A DNA stretch of 64,000 bases from VAZQ01 sp963827585 (GTDB lineage: Bacteria; Pseudomonadota; Alphaproteobacteria; Rhizobiales; Xanthobacteraceae), in contig CAWHCK010000046.1 in the NCBI GenBank assembly GCA_963827585.1, forward strand, positions 124,001 to 188,000. Direction: 5' to 3'. How positions within the stretch are numbered: position 1 is the first letter of the stretch; every line of letters begins with the position of its first letter. Shown here one piece after another: positions 17,694 to 27,025 of this stretch. Made by a program: the position numbers and the translations under genes. The notes under the pieces are model-generated. The model had not been told where the DNA came from. It was given only the letters and a program-made list of their open reading frames with translations, and searched no databases.

Positions 17694-19088
17694 ATGTCCG
17701 CTGATATCGTCGGGCTGCTCTATCTCGTCGCCGGCGTCCTCTTCATCCTGGCGCTGCGCGGGCTGTCGAGCCCCGAGACCAGCCGGCAGGGCAACCTGTT
17801 CGGCATGGTCGGCATGGCGATCGCCATCGTCACCACGCTCGCCTCGCATCCGCCCGCCGGCGTCGGCGCCTGGGCGCTCGTCGTGCTCGGCTTCGCGATC
17901 GGCGGCGGCACCGGCGCCGTGATTGCGCGCCGCGTGCCGATGACCTCGATGCCGGAACTGGTGGCGGCGTTCCATTCGCTCGTCGGCATGGCGGCGGTGC
18001 TGGTGGCGGCGGCGGCGCTCTACGCGCCCGCGGCCTTCGACATCGGCAGCGTCGGCGCGATCCCCAAGCCGAATCTGGTCGAGATGTCGCTCGGCGTCGC
18101 CATTGGCGCCGTCACCTTCACCGGCTCGGTGATCGCGTTCCTGAAGCTCTCCGCCCGCATGAGCGGCGCGCCCATCATGCTTCCTGCCCGCCACGCCATC
18201 AACATCGCGCTCGCCGTCGCCATCGTCGTGCTGATCGTCTGGTTGGTGCGCGCCGAAAGCCATCTCGCCTTCTGGCTGCTGGTGCTCGCCGCGTTCCTGT
18301 TCGGCGTGCTGATCATCATCCCGATCGGCGGCGCCGACATGCCGGTCGTGATCTCGATGCTCAATTCCTATTCCGGATGGGCCGCGGCCGGCATCGGCTT
18401 CACCTTGGGAAATTCCGCGCTCATCATCACCGGCGCCTTGGTCGGCTCCTCCGGCGCGATCCTGTCCTACATCATGTGCAAGGGCATGAACCGCAGCTTC
18501 ATCTCCGTCATCCTCGGCGGCTTCGGCGGCGAGGTCGCAGGGCCGGCGGCCGGCCAGGAGCAGCGGCCGGTGAAGCAGGGCTCGGCCGAGGATGCCGGCT
18601 TCGTCCTGAAGAACGCCGGCAAGGTGATCATCGTGCCGGGATACGGCATGGCGGTGGCGCAGGCACAGCACGCGTTGCGAGAGATGGCGGACCGGCTCAA
18701 GCAGGAAGGCGTGGACGTGAAATACGCCATCCACCCCGTCGCCGGCCGCATGCCCGGCCACATGAACGTGCTGCTCGCCGAGGCGAACGTCCCCTACGAC
18801 GAGGTGTTCGAGCTCGAAGACATCAATTCCGAGTTCGCGCAGGCCGACGTCGCCTTCGTGATCGGCGCCAACGACGTGACCAATCCGGCGGCGAAGGAGG
18901 ACCCGACCTCGCCGATCTACGGCATGCCGGTGTTGGAGGTGTGGAAGGCCGGCACGGTCATGTTTTCCAAGCGCTCGCTTTCCTCCGGCTATGCCGGCAT
19001 CGACAATACGCTGTTCTATCGCGACAACACGATGATGCTGTTCGGCGATGCCAAGAAGATGACGGAGGAGATCGTCAAGACGCTCTAA
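17694..19088 (+). CDS. pntB: NAD(P) transhydrogenase subunit beta
   Basis: A 464-residue subunit with about eight or nine N-terminal transmembrane helices (to about residue 265) and a C-terminal NADP(H)-binding domain III marked by VPGYGMAVAQAQHALREM, then the HPVAGRMPGHMNVLLAEA segment and GANDVTNPAAKEDPTSPIYG. Starts 12 bases after pntAB with GGGAG upstream of the ATG. The complex uses the proton gradient to make NADPH. The gene ends 15 bases before the convergent cbpM. Confidence 0.97.
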   Translation: MSADIVGLLYLVAGVLFILALRGLSSPETSRQGNLFGMVGMAIAIVTTLASHPPAGVGAWALVVLGFAIGGGTGAVIARRVPMTSMPELVAAFHSLVGMAAVLVAAAALYAPAAFDIGSVGAIPKPNLVEMSLGVAIGAVTFTGSVIAFLKLSARMSGAPIMLPARHAINIALAVAIVVLIVWLVRAESHLAFWLLVLAAFLFGVLIIIPIGGADMPVVISMLNSYSGWAAAGIGFTLGNSALIITGALVGSSGAILSYIMCKGMNRSFISVILGGFGGEVAGPAAGQEQRPVKQGSAEDAGFVLKNAGKVIIVPGYGMAVAQAQHALREMADRLKQEGVDVKYAIHPVAGRMPGHMNVLLAEANVPYDEVFELEDINSEFAQADVAFVIGANDVTNPAAKEDPTSPIYGMPVLEVWKAGTVMFSKRSLSSGYAGIDNTLFYRDNTMMLFGDAKKMTEEIVKTL

Positions 19089-19103
19089 GCGTCGGAGGTC
19101 TCG

Positions 19104-19391
19104 TCATCCGCCCCTGCGCCCGCCGGAGCGCATCTCGTCCAGCAGGTCCTGCATGCTCCGGCGCAGGCCGTGCATCTGGTCGAGCAGGTGCAGGATGACC
19201 GAGACGCCTTCGTCGTTGACGCCCAGGTCCTCGCGCAAATCGCGGATCAGCTGGGCGCGGGCGAGGTCGATATCGGAGAACATCGGCTCGGGATCGGTTT
19301 GCGGCGGAACGAGCCACCCGGCAGCGATCCAGGCCGTCACTGACTGATGCTCCAGGTGCGCGCGGAGCAGGAATTCCTGCAGCGTGATCAT
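19104..19391 (-). CDS. cbpM: Chaperone modulator CbpM
   Basis: A 95-residue MerR-like helical protein with the CbpM pattern: an N-terminal LQEFLLRAHLEHQSVTAWIA segment and a C-terminal LDQMHGLRRSMQDLLDEM helix. CbpM binds the J-domain of CbpA and inhibits its co-chaperone and DNA-binding activities. Its ATG is directly adjacent to the cbpA stop, so both are made from one transcript. Confidence 0.9.
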   Translation of the reverse strand: MITLQEFLLRAHLEHQSVTAWIAAGWLVPPQTDPEPMFSDIDLARAQLIRDLREDLGVNDEGVSVILHLLDQMHGLRRSMQDLLDEMRSGGRRGG

Positions 19392-20309
19392 TCATGCCTC
19401 CAGATGCCGGCGGGGGTTTTGCTCCTTGCCCGCTTGCCAGCGTTGCGCGAATTCCTCGATCTCCGGATCGGGTCGTTCCGGCAGCACCACCTTGAGGGTT
19501 ACATATTCATCCCCGTGGGTCTGGTCGCTGCGCGGTGCGCCCTTGCCCTTGAGTCTGAGCACCGTGCCGGTGTTCGCGCCTTTGGGGACCGTCATGCGTA
19601 CGGGCCCGGTCGGCGTCGGGACATCGAGCTTTGCGCCAAGCACGGCTTCCGGCAGGCTGACCGGCAATTCGAGGTGAATGTCGTCGCCCTTGCGCGTGAA
19701 GAATTTGTGGGGCTGAACCTCGATCTCGACCAGGGCGTCGCCGGAGGGACCTCCGCCGATGCCCGGGCCGCCCTTCCCGCGCAGGCGCAGCACCTGCTGA
19801 TCCTTGGTGCCGGGCGGAATGGTGACGTCGAGGGTGCCGCCATCGGGCATGGTGATGCGCTTGGTCGCGCCGTTCACGGCTTCCAGGAATTCGACCGGAA
19901 GGCGGTAAAGGGCATCGCGGCCCCGCATGCGAAACCGGGCCTCGCCGCCGCCGCCACGTCCGAACATCTCCTTGAGGATGTCCTCGGAGTCCATGAAGTC
20001 GGCGTAGCCGCTGTTGCTGCTGTAGGCATGGTTTTCCGCGCCGGCGCCGTGGAAGTCGCGGTAATAGTGCTCCCTCTGGCGCTCGTTGCCGGAGGCGTCG
20101 ATTTCGCCGCGGTCATAGCGCCCGCGTTTCTCGGCATCGCCCACGAGGTCATAGGCCGCGGAAACCTGCTTGAACTTCTCCTCCGCCTGGCGGTCGCCGG
20201 GATTGAGGTCCGGATGCAGCTTCTTGGCCAGCGCGCGGTAGGCCTTGCGAATCTCGTCCTGCGTCGCCTCCGGCTTCACGCCCAGGACAGCGTAGGGATC
20301 TTCGCTCAC
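19392..20309 (-). CDS. cbpA: DnaJ-class co-chaperone CbpA
   Basis: A 305-residue J-domain protein. The J-domain (residues 1-65) contains the HPD motif (KKLHPDLNPGD). A linker with GRGGGG follows, then two beta-rich C-terminal substrate-binding domains (ITMPDGGTLDVTIPPG; LELPVSLPEAVLGA). There is no Cys-rich zinc finger, which makes it CbpA/class II rather than DnaJ. It works with DnaK and is held in check by CbpM encoded directly after it. Confidence 0.93.
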   Translation of the reverse strand: MSEDPYAVLGVKPEATQDEIRKAYRALAKKLHPDLNPGDRQAEEKFKQVSAAYDLVGDAEKRGRYDRGEIDASGNERQREHYYRDFHGAGAENHAYSSNSGYADFMDSEDILKEMFGRGGGGEARFRMRGRDALYRLPVEFLEAVNGATKRITMPDGGTLDVTIPPGTKDQQVLRLRGKGGPGIGGGPSGDALVEIEVQPHKFFTRKGDDIHLELPVSLPEAVLGAKLDVPTPTGPVRMTVPKGANTGTVLRLKGKGAPRSDQTHGDEYVTLKVVLPERPDPEIEEFAQRWQAGKEQNPRRHLEA

Positions 20310-20476
20310 GTGGCGCTCCTGCCTGGTTGAGTCATGGAGATCAGGGAACGCGACCCGATGGCGGAAATCAAGCAGCGCCTGCCTCGCGACCGCAGTGACG
20401 AACGGCGCGGTGGTGGCGACAAATCCGCTCGAGACGTAGAATTTGCTGGTGGAACTCGGTTGGGGGATCGCGATCG

Positions 20477-21595
20477 ATGCTCGTTGGCGTGCCGAAGGAA
20501 ATCATGGACAGCGAATATCGCGTCGGTCTGGTGCCGTCGACGGTCCGTGAGCTGACCAGGGCCGGTCACCGCGTCCTCGTCGAAAAGAGTGCCGGGCTCG
20601 GCGCCGGGCTCAGCGATGCCGATTACCGCGCCGTCGGCGCCGAGATTGCGGCCGACGCCGACGAGGTCTTTGCGCGCGGCGAGCTGATCGTGAAGGTCAA
20701 GGAGCCGCTCGCGCCGGAGCGCAAGAAGCTCAGGAGCGGGCAGGTTCTCTTCACTTATCTGCATCTGGCAGCCGATCCGGAACAGACGGCCGACCTCATG
20801 GCCGCGGGCGTCATCGCCATTGCCTACGAGACGGTGACGAGCTCGCAGGGCACCCTGCCGTTGCTGACGCCGATGTCGGAGGTCGCGGGCCGCATGGCGC
20901 CGCATGTGGGGGCGCGTTGCCTGGAAAAGGAAAACGGCGGCCGCGGCGTGTTGCTCGGCGGGGTTCCCGGCGTCGCGCCCGCCGACGTGGTGATCCTCGG
21001 CGGCGGCGTCGCCGGCAGCCACGCCGCGCTGATCAGTGCGGGCATGGGCGCGACGGTCACGGTCATCGATCGCAATCCGGACGTGCTGCGCCGCGTCGCG
21101 AAGGAGCTCGGCGCGCGGGTGCGCACCGTGTTTTCCACCAGCGATGCGATCGAGGCGCTCTGCCGCCGCGCCGACCTTGTGATCGCATCGGTGCTGATAC
21201 CGGGGGCCGCGGCGCCGAAGCTGATCACGGCCGAGACCGTCAAGGCCATGAAGCCCGGCGCCGTCATCGTCGACATCGCGATCGATCAAGGCGGATGTGC
21301 CGAGACTTCGCGCCCGACCACGCACTCGGCACCGACCTACACCGTCCACGACGTCGTGCACTATTGCGTCACCAACATGCCGGGCGCGGTTGCCCGCACG
21401 TCGACCTTCGCGCTCAACAACGTGACCTTGCCGTTCGTGCTGGCGCTCGCCGACAAGGGCTACCGCCGGGCGCTCGGCGAAGACCCGCACCTGCGCAACG
21501 GGCTCAATGTCTACGAAGGCAAGATCACCCATCGGGCGGTGGCGGACGCGCTGAAGCTGAAATTTGTGCCGCCCGAAGCCGCCTTGCGGCTGTGA
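20477..21595 (+). CDS. ald: Alanine dehydrogenase
   Basis: A 372-residue NAD-dependent enzyme interconverting L-alanine with pyruvate and ammonia. N-terminal MLVGVPKEIMDSEYRVGLVP carries the substrate-binding Arg, VKVKEPL the conserved Lys, and FTYLHLAAD the catalytic His. The NAD site is VILGGGVAGSHAALISAGMG with Asp in VIDRNPD at the end of the second strand. NMPGAVARTSTFALNN is the family signature that separates Ald from transhydrogenase alpha, to which it is homologous. It converges with the DHA2 exporter gene, 7 bases apart. Confidence 0.96.
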   Translation: MLVGVPKEIMDSEYRVGLVPSTVRELTRAGHRVLVEKSAGLGAGLSDADYRAVGAEIAADADEVFARGELIVKVKEPLAPERKKLRSGQVLFTYLHLAADPEQTADLMAAGVIAIAYETVTSSQGTLPLLTPMSEVAGRMAPHVGARCLEKENGGRGVLLGGVPGVAPADVVILGGGVAGSHAALISAGMGATVTVIDRNPDVLRRVAKELGARVRTVFSTSDAIEALCRRADLVIASVLIPGAAAPKLITAETVKAMKPGAVIVDIAIDQGGCAETSRPTTHSAPTYTVHDVVHYCVTNMPGAVARTSTFALNNVTLPFVLALADKGYRRALGEDPHLRNGLNVYEGKITHRAVADALKLKFVPPEAALRL

Positions 21596-21602
21596 CGATG
21601 TC

Positions 21603-23003
21603 TCAGGCTCTCGCCTGCGCCAAGGTCCCTTCGCGCCGCGCGGGCTGCCATAGTCCGGCGACTGCGCCCGCGAGCGACAAGGCGGCGGCGACGCCGATTG
21701 CGGGCGCGAACCCGGTGCTGAACGCGTGGGCGGAGTCGACGCTTCCGGTCCCGGCGAACACCGCGACGAGGATTGCGATCCCAAACACCCCACCGAGAAA
21801 GCGCAACATGTTGAAGGTGCCGGACGCCTTGCCGATCTCGGTTGCAGCGACCGAGCTCAGGACGGCGTTCTGGGCCGCGGGCATTGCCATCGAAACGCCG
21901 GCGCCGGCGATGACCAGCGGCGCGACGAGATTGGCGTAGGCGAGGTCGGGCGCGGCGATCAGGGCGATCCAAGCCATCCCGACGGCCTGCAGGGTGAGGC
22001 CGGCGACGACGAGCGGCCGTTCGCCGATCTGGTTGACGAGGTTGCCGGCGATCGGGGCAACCACGAACAGCGTGGCGGTCCACGGCAGCAGTCGCAGCCC
22101 GGCGCCGAGCGGCCCATGGCCCTGCCCGGTCTGCAGGAACTGCGCCAGGAAGAACAGGGCGCCATACAGCGTCCCGAACATGAAGAAGCTCGCCGCATTG
22201 CCCGATGCGAAGGCGCGGGAGCGGAACAGGCGCATCGGCACCATCGGCTCGCGCGTGCGCAACTCCCAGGCGACGAAGGCTACCGCCAGCAGCACCCCGG
22301 CCGCGAGCGCCCCGACGACCTCGGGATTGTCCCAGCCGGCGGCGTTCCCGCGCATCAGCCCCCACACCACCCCGAAGGCAGCGCCCGTCACCAATGCGAG
22401 GCCAGGGATGTCGAGGGAGCGGTCGGTTCCGAAACTCTCCGGGATGCGGCTGAGCACGAGCGGAATGATGATCAAGCCGATCGGAAGGTTGAGCCAGAAA
22501 ATCCACTGCCAGGCGGCGCCCTCGGCGATTGCGCCGCCCACGACCGGGCCGGCGATGAGGGCGAGCCCGGTCAGGCCACTGAAGATCCCAAGCGCCTTGC
22601 CGCGCTCGTCCCGCGGGAACGCCGCGCTCAGGAGCGCCATCGCAAGCGGCACCACCAGCGCTCCGCCGATCCCCTGCAAGGCGCGCGCGGCGATCAGCCA
22701 GCCGATGCCGGGCGCCAGCGCGCATGCGGCCGACGCCGCCACGAACAGCGCCAAGCCGACGACGAACATGCGCCGGCGCCCGAGGCGGTCGCCGAGCGCC
22801 GCGCCCGTCATCAGCAGCACCGCGAAGCTCAGGACGTAGGCATTCACCGTCCACTCCAACTGCTCGATCGAAGCACCGAGATCGAGCTGGATCGTCCGCA
22901 AGGCGGTCGCGACGACCTGGGAGTCCAGCGACACCATGAAGGACGCGGCCGAGGTGAGAGCGAGCACCGCAACCTTTGCCGATCTTGCGCCCGGGTTGGT
23001 CAT
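21603..23003 (-). CDS. MFS drug exporter, DHA2 (14-TM, EmrB/QacA) family
   Basis: A 466-residue inner-membrane proton-driven exporter. MFS motif A is GAALGDRLGRRRMF between TM2 and TM3, and the DHA2-type motif C-like GLALIAGPVVGGAIAEG lies in TM5; about 14 hydrophobic segments fit the length. I chose the ATG at 23003 (MTNPGARS) because the charged N-terminus leads straight into TM1 there; the frame is open further upstream through a hairpin region and is probably not translated. No membrane fusion partner or TetR-type regulator is adjacent. Substrate unknown. Confidence 0.9.
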   Translation of the reverse strand: MTNPGARSAKVAVLALTSAASFMVSLDSQVVATALRTIQLDLGASIEQLEWTVNAYVLSFAVLLMTGAALGDRLGRRRMFVVGLALFVAASAACALAPGIGWLIAARALQGIGGALVVPLAMALLSAAFPRDERGKALGIFSGLTGLALIAGPVVGGAIAEGAAWQWIFWLNLPIGLIIIPLVLSRIPESFGTDRSLDIPGLALVTGAAFGVVWGLMRGNAAGWDNPEVVGALAAGVLLAVAFVAWELRTREPMVPMRLFRSRAFASGNAASFFMFGTLYGALFFLAQFLQTGQGHGPLGAGLRLLPWTATLFVVAPIAGNLVNQIGERPLVVAGLTLQAVGMAWIALIAAPDLAYANLVAPLVIAGAGVSMAMPAAQNAVLSSVAATEIGKASGTFNMLRFLGGVFGIAILVAVFAGTGSVDSAHAFSTGFAPAIGVAAALSLAGAVAGLWQPARREGTLAQARA

Positions 23004-23084
23004 GGCCTGTTTCCTTATCGCTTTCGAAAAAATGTAGCCCGCATTCGGGCTACGCTTTGCTGCGTCCACTGAGACGATTGGGGA

Positions 23085-23136
23085 GGCCAAAGGATTCTCT
23101 GGAAGGAATCTTTTCTTTTGCCCGAATCCTTTGGCC
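23085..23136. repeat. Perfect 13-bp inverted repeat with 26-base loop
   Basis: GGCCAAAGGATTC (23085-23097) is exactly complementary to GAATCCTTTGGCC (23124-23136). It lies between the DHA2 exporter start and the divergent 23260 gene, next to another small hairpin (TAGCCCGCATTCGGGCTA, around 23035-23052). Could be an mRNA stem, an operator or a mobile repeat remnant. Confidence 0.6.
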
Positions 23137-23259
23137 GGTCTCGGACGTCTTGATGAGGCAGGGGCCGGCGACGGATCATGTCATCCGCCGCGGTGGCCCC
23201 CAGTTTTCAATCGTGATGCGCGGATGATCGGATCGCAGGGCAGGGCAGGGAGCATGCTG

Positions 23260-23565
23260 ATGAAAGGGACCCTCGTGCGCTACAAGACGAGACCTGAGAT
23301 GGCGCAGGAGAACGAGCGCCTGATCGAGAAGGTGTTCCAAGAGTTGCAGGCGAAATCGCCGAAAGGCGTTCGCTACCTGGCTTTGAAGCTCAGCGACGGC
23401 ACTTTCGTCCACTTCTCCATGGTCGAGAGCAATGACGGCGCCAATCCGATTCCCGGGCTGGAGGCCTTTCGGGCCTTCCAAACCGGCATCAAAGAGCGTT
23501 GCATCGAGCCGCCGCAGGCCGGCGAGGCGACCATCGTCGGCAATTATGGGATGCTCGGTGGATGA
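23260..23565 (+). CDS. Conserved small protein, possible dimeric alpha/beta-barrel (ABM-like)
   Basis: A 101-residue soluble protein starting MKGTLVRYKTRPEMAQENER, with a strand-helix-strand pattern (VRYLALKLSDGTFVHFSMVE) that fits antibiotic-biosynthesis-monooxygenase-like ferredoxin folds. I chose the second of two near ATGs (23260) because GGGAG is seven bases upstream. It lies upstream of the ECF sigma-factor gene on the same strand, 279 bases away with a repeat between them. Function not recognised. Confidence 0.65.
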   Translation: MKGTLVRYKTRPEMAQENERLIEKVFQELQAKSPKGVRYLALKLSDGTFVHFSMVESNDGANPIPGLEAFRAFQTGIKERCIEPPQAGEATIVGNYGMLGG

Positions 23566-23630
23566 TGAGGCAAGATATTAGTGCATGTCCCGTTGGGCTC
23601 GACGCACGTGCCGCGCACTCGGTGTGCTCC

Positions 23631-23759
23631 CCTCCCCCTTGTGGGGAGGGGTTGGGGTGGGGGTCGTTGTTGGCGGACGCGACTCGGGCAACAACGACGA
23701 CCCCCACCCCGCCCGCCTCAGCTTCGCTTCGGCGGTCGACCCTCCCCACAAGGGGGAGG
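23631..23759. repeat. MITE-like inverted repeat element
   Basis: A 20-bp outer arm starting CCTCCCCCTTGTGGGG (23631-23650) is repeated exactly in reverse complement at 23740-23759. Inside, GGGGTCGTTGTTG and CAACAACGACGACCCC form a second, imperfect arm. No coding potential. It sits in the gap between the 23260 gene and the sigma factor, like the non-autonomous palindromic elements scattered in rhizobial genomes. Confidence 0.75.
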
Positions 23760-23844
23760 GTAGGAGCGCGCGGCAACTGCTCTGCGTCGAGCACAACGGG
23801 ATGCGCTCTAGCGACGCGTCGGCGCGCGCCACGGCATTGATCGC

Positions 23845-24745
23845 ATGACCGCGTCCGGCGCCGGCACATCCGAGCCTCGCGCGGCCTTCGACCGGCTCCT
23901 TCACGAGTTGCGGCCGAAGCTGCATCGTTACTGCGCCCGCATGACCGGCTCGGTCGTCGATGGCGAGGATGTGGTGCAGGAAGCGCTCGTGAAAGCGATC
24001 GAGGCATTGCCCGCGGCGGGATCGATCGCCTATCCGGAGGGCTGGCTGTTTCGCATTGCTCACAATGCGGCTCTGGACTTTCTGCGGCGGCGCGCCCGGC
24101 ACGAGGCCCTTCGCTCCGACCAAGACCCGGACATGATCAGCGATCCCGTAACCGCCGCAGACCATCGTCAGATTGCAGCCGCAAGCCTGCGAACCTTCAT
24201 GCGCCTTCCGGTGGCACAGCGCAGTAGCGTCATCCTCATGGACGTACTCGGCTATTCCCTTGACGAGATCGGCGGCGTCATGGACAGCAGCATTCCGGCG
24301 GTCAAGGCCACCCTGCATCGCGGCCGCGCGCGCCTGCGCGAGCTGGCGCAGGAGCCCGATGACCTTCCTCCGCCCGTCTTGACGGAACCCGAGCGCTCGT
24401 TGCTGGCCGCATATGTGAACCGCTTCAACGCCCGCGATTTCGACGCGGTCCGCGCCATGCTGGCCGAGGAGGTGCGGCTCGAACTCGTCAGCAAGAGTTC
24501 GGATGAACGGTCGCGGAGAGGTCGGTCGGTACTTCCACAACTATGCCCGCATTCAGGGTTGGAACTTCGTTCCGGGATTGGTGGACCGGCGCCCGGCAGC
24601 GCTCGTGGGCGATCCCGCCGATCCGGCGGGAACGCCCGCATATTTCGTGCTGTTGGAGTGGACGGGCGACAGCGTCGTCAACATCCGGGATTTTCGTTTC
24701 GCGCGCTACGCAATTGAAGGCGCGGAGCTGTCGACGTTGGCTTGA
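23845..24745 (+). pseudogene. ECF sigma factor with SnoaL-like C-terminal domain, broken by one extra base
   Basis: Sigma-70 region 2 (about residues 14-80, ending YPEGWLFRIAHNAALDFLRRR) and region 4 (about 120-170, LDEIGGVMDSSIPAVKATLH) are intact. The C-terminal SnoaL-like domain, which tunes activity in ECF41-type sigma factors, begins in the same frame (LLAAYVNRFNARDF) but is interrupted at 24498-24499, where a TT run should be a single T. Removing that T joins VSKS to RMNGRGEVGRYFHNYARI and gives one 299-residue protein ending at 24745, a normal length for the family. Without the correction the chain runs into a 290-residue product with an unrelated tail. Either a real mutation or a sequence error. 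Confidence 0.85.
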
Positions 24746-24803
24746 CCGCTTGCGCTGATCGCGCGGTTCCCGAGCTCGGCCTCGTGACGATCACGGCATG
24801 CGG

Positions 24804-26088
24804 TCACGCATACGCCGTGGTCGCCGCAGACCTCCCTCCCGCAAACGGCATGCGATAGGTCTCGCGCAGCCCCAAGACCGTCGCGAACGACACCGCCGCA
24901 GCCGCCATGACCAGGAACGCGGGCGCGATCTCGTCGCTGGTGCGCTCGACCAGCCAGGTGGCGGCAAGCGGCGTCAGGCCGCCGATCACGCCGAGGCAAA
25001 TGTTGTAGCCGAGCGCCACTGCCGTGCAGCGGACCTGCACCGGCGCCGCTTCCACCATGATGGTCGGCTGCGCGCCGCAATAGAGCCCGATCATGAGGAC
25101 GAAGCCGAATTGCCCGAGCTGCGCCAGCGCCGCCGACGGATGGTGCATCAGCCAAAACAGCGGCACCGCGCCGACGAAGCCCAGAAAGGTCGCGAGCAGG
25201 AGAAACGGCTTGCGCCCGAAACGGTCGCTCAAGAGGCCGCTCGCGAGCAAGACCGGCAACAGCAGGGCCATGCTCAGCGAATTGATTTCGAGCGCCCGCG
25301 CGGGCGCAATTCCGTCGGCGGTCTGCAGCCAAGCTCACGAGATAGAGGAAGCTGACATAGAAGCCCACGGCGTTGAACACCGACAAGCCGGCGAAGCCGA
25401 GGACGATGCGCCAGTGATCGTGCAGCGTCTCGACGATGGGAGCGCGCTTGCGCGGCTCCGACGGCGCGGCCTCCAGCACGTGCCGGCGCAGAAAGTAGCC
25501 GGCGATCCCCAGCACGAGGCCGAGCAGGAACGGGATGCGCCAACCCCAGGATGCAAGCGCTGCATCCGACATGCTCGCCGCAAAACCGGCGCCGACCGCC
25601 GAGCCGAGCAGCAGGCCGCCGCAGGCCCCGCACGACACGAGCGCGCCCATCAAGCCGCGGCGACCTTCCGGTGCGTGCTCGACCAGAAACACCATCGAGC
25701 TCGTATATTCGCCGCCGATCGAGAGGCCCTGCACCATGCGCAATACGGTGAGCATGATCGGCGCCAACAGCCCGAGCGTCGCATATCCCGGCAGCAGCCC
25801 GATCAGAAAGGTCGGGATCGCCATGGCCGCGACCGAGAAGGTGAGCGCCGCGCGCCGTCCGAAGCGGTCGCCGACATGGCCGATCAGCGCGCCGCCGAGC
25901 GGCCGCATGAAATAGCCGAGCGCGAACACCCCGAACGCCGACAGCAGCTGGGCGACCGGATCCTCGTGCGGAAAGAACTGGCGGCCGATCGCGGCCGCGA
26001 AATAGCCGTAGATCGCAAAATCGTACCATTCGAGCACGTTGCCGATGACGCCCGCGGCAACCACCCTGCGGGCCTGCGTGGAATGCAT
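24804..26088 (-). pseudogene. MHS-family MFS permease, broken by one extra base
   Basis: Metabolite:H+ symporter type permease related to ProP/KgtP. The N-terminal part (VIGNVLEWYDFAIYGYFA; GHVGDRFGRRAAL as MFS motif A; MVQGLSIGGEY) runs from 26088 to about 25332. There an extra base (AA instead of A on the + strand at 25331-25332) shifts the frame inside YLVS; removing it gives YLVSWLQTADGIAPARAL and continues through SDRFGRKPFLLL to a stop at 24804, for 427 residues and 12 TM segments. This is the second gene within 1 kb carrying the same kind of lesion. Likely substrates are small carboxylates or betaines, which the sequence does not decide. Confidence 0.85.
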
Positions 26089-26172
26089 CTTGTTCCCCGA
26101 TTGGAGCGGATATCGAGCGCGCGAATGTAAGCTTTGACAGGTGCGTGTAAAGCGGCCGTGCTATCAGAGGCC

Positions 26173-26967
26173 ATGGCCACACTGAAATCGTTCCTGATCC
26201 TGGCGCTCGCCGTCTATGGCGGGTTGATCGCGCTGCTCTATGTCGCGCAGCGCGCGCTGCAATATTTTCCCGACCGCGCGCGCATGCTGCCCGCCGCGGC
26301 GGGCCTGCCGCAGGCGGAAGAGGTGGTGCTCGACACCACCGACGGCGAGCGCGTGATCGCCTGGCATATGCCGCCGCGCGCGCAAAAGCCGGTCGTCCTC
26401 TATTTTCACGGCAATGGCGCTTCCCTGCGCTGGCGGGTCGATCGCTTTCGCGCGCTGACCGCCGACGGCACCGGGCTCGTGGCGCTGAGCTATCGCGGTT
26501 ACGGCGGCTCCAGCGGCTGGCCGAGCGAAGCGGGCCTCATCAACGACGCGTCGGCGGCCTATGCCTTCACGCTCGCACGCTACGAGCCTCAGCGTATCGT
26601 GGTGTGGGGCGAATCGCTCGGCACGGGCGTTGCGGTTGCGCTCGCGGCGGAGCATCCGGTCGGGTACGTCATCCTGCAGTCGCCCTTCAGCTCGGCCCTT
26701 GACGTGGCCATGCAGCGATATTGGTTCGTGCCGGTGCGCGCGCTGATGAAGGATCAGTTCCGCTCGGACCTGCGCATCGGCAAGATCACGGTGCCGATGC
26801 TGGTGCTGCACGGCGACCGCGACGGCATCGTGCCGATCGCCCTGGGCGAGCGGCTCTACGGGCTCATCAACGCGCCCAAAAAGTTCGTGCGGTTCCCCGG
26901 CGTCGGGCACAACGATCTCGGCGTCCAGGCGGTCGAGGCGGCGAGGGCGTTTCTCGGCGAGCGATGA
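26173..26967 (+). CDS. Alpha/beta hydrolase, membrane-tethered (BEM46/ABHD-like)
   Basis: A 264-residue serine hydrolase with an N-terminal hydrophobic helix (residues 5-24) that should anchor it in the inner membrane. Catalytic triad: Ser in VWGESLGTG, Asp in HGDRDGIVP, His in GVGHNDLG. LYFHGNGAS supplies the oxyanion HG motif. The ATG at 26173 is preferred to an upstream TTG. Substrate unknown. It converges with the methyltransferase gene. Confidence 0.87.
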   Translation: MATLKSFLILALAVYGGLIALLYVAQRALQYFPDRARMLPAAAGLPQAEEVVLDTTDGERVIAWHMPPRAQKPVVLYFHGNGASLRWRVDRFRALTADGTGLVALSYRGYGGSSGWPSEAGLINDASAAYAFTLARYEPQRIVVWGESLGTGVAVALAAEHPVGYVILQSPFSSALDVAMQRYWFVPVRALMKDQFRSDLRIGKITVPMLVLHGDRDGIVPIALGERLYGLINAPKKFVRFPGVGHNDLGVQAVEAARAFLGER

Positions 26968-27025
26968 CGTCTCTCCTCGGGCGCATGTATGAGCGGCCCC
27001 TCTGCCGCTCCGGTGCCGACGTCAA

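Noticed and set aside
23845..24745. Programmed frameshifting in the ECF sigma factor
   Set aside because: No slippery heptamer or following stem was seen at 24490-24505, and two other genes carry the same lesion, so a sequence error or mutation is simpler.
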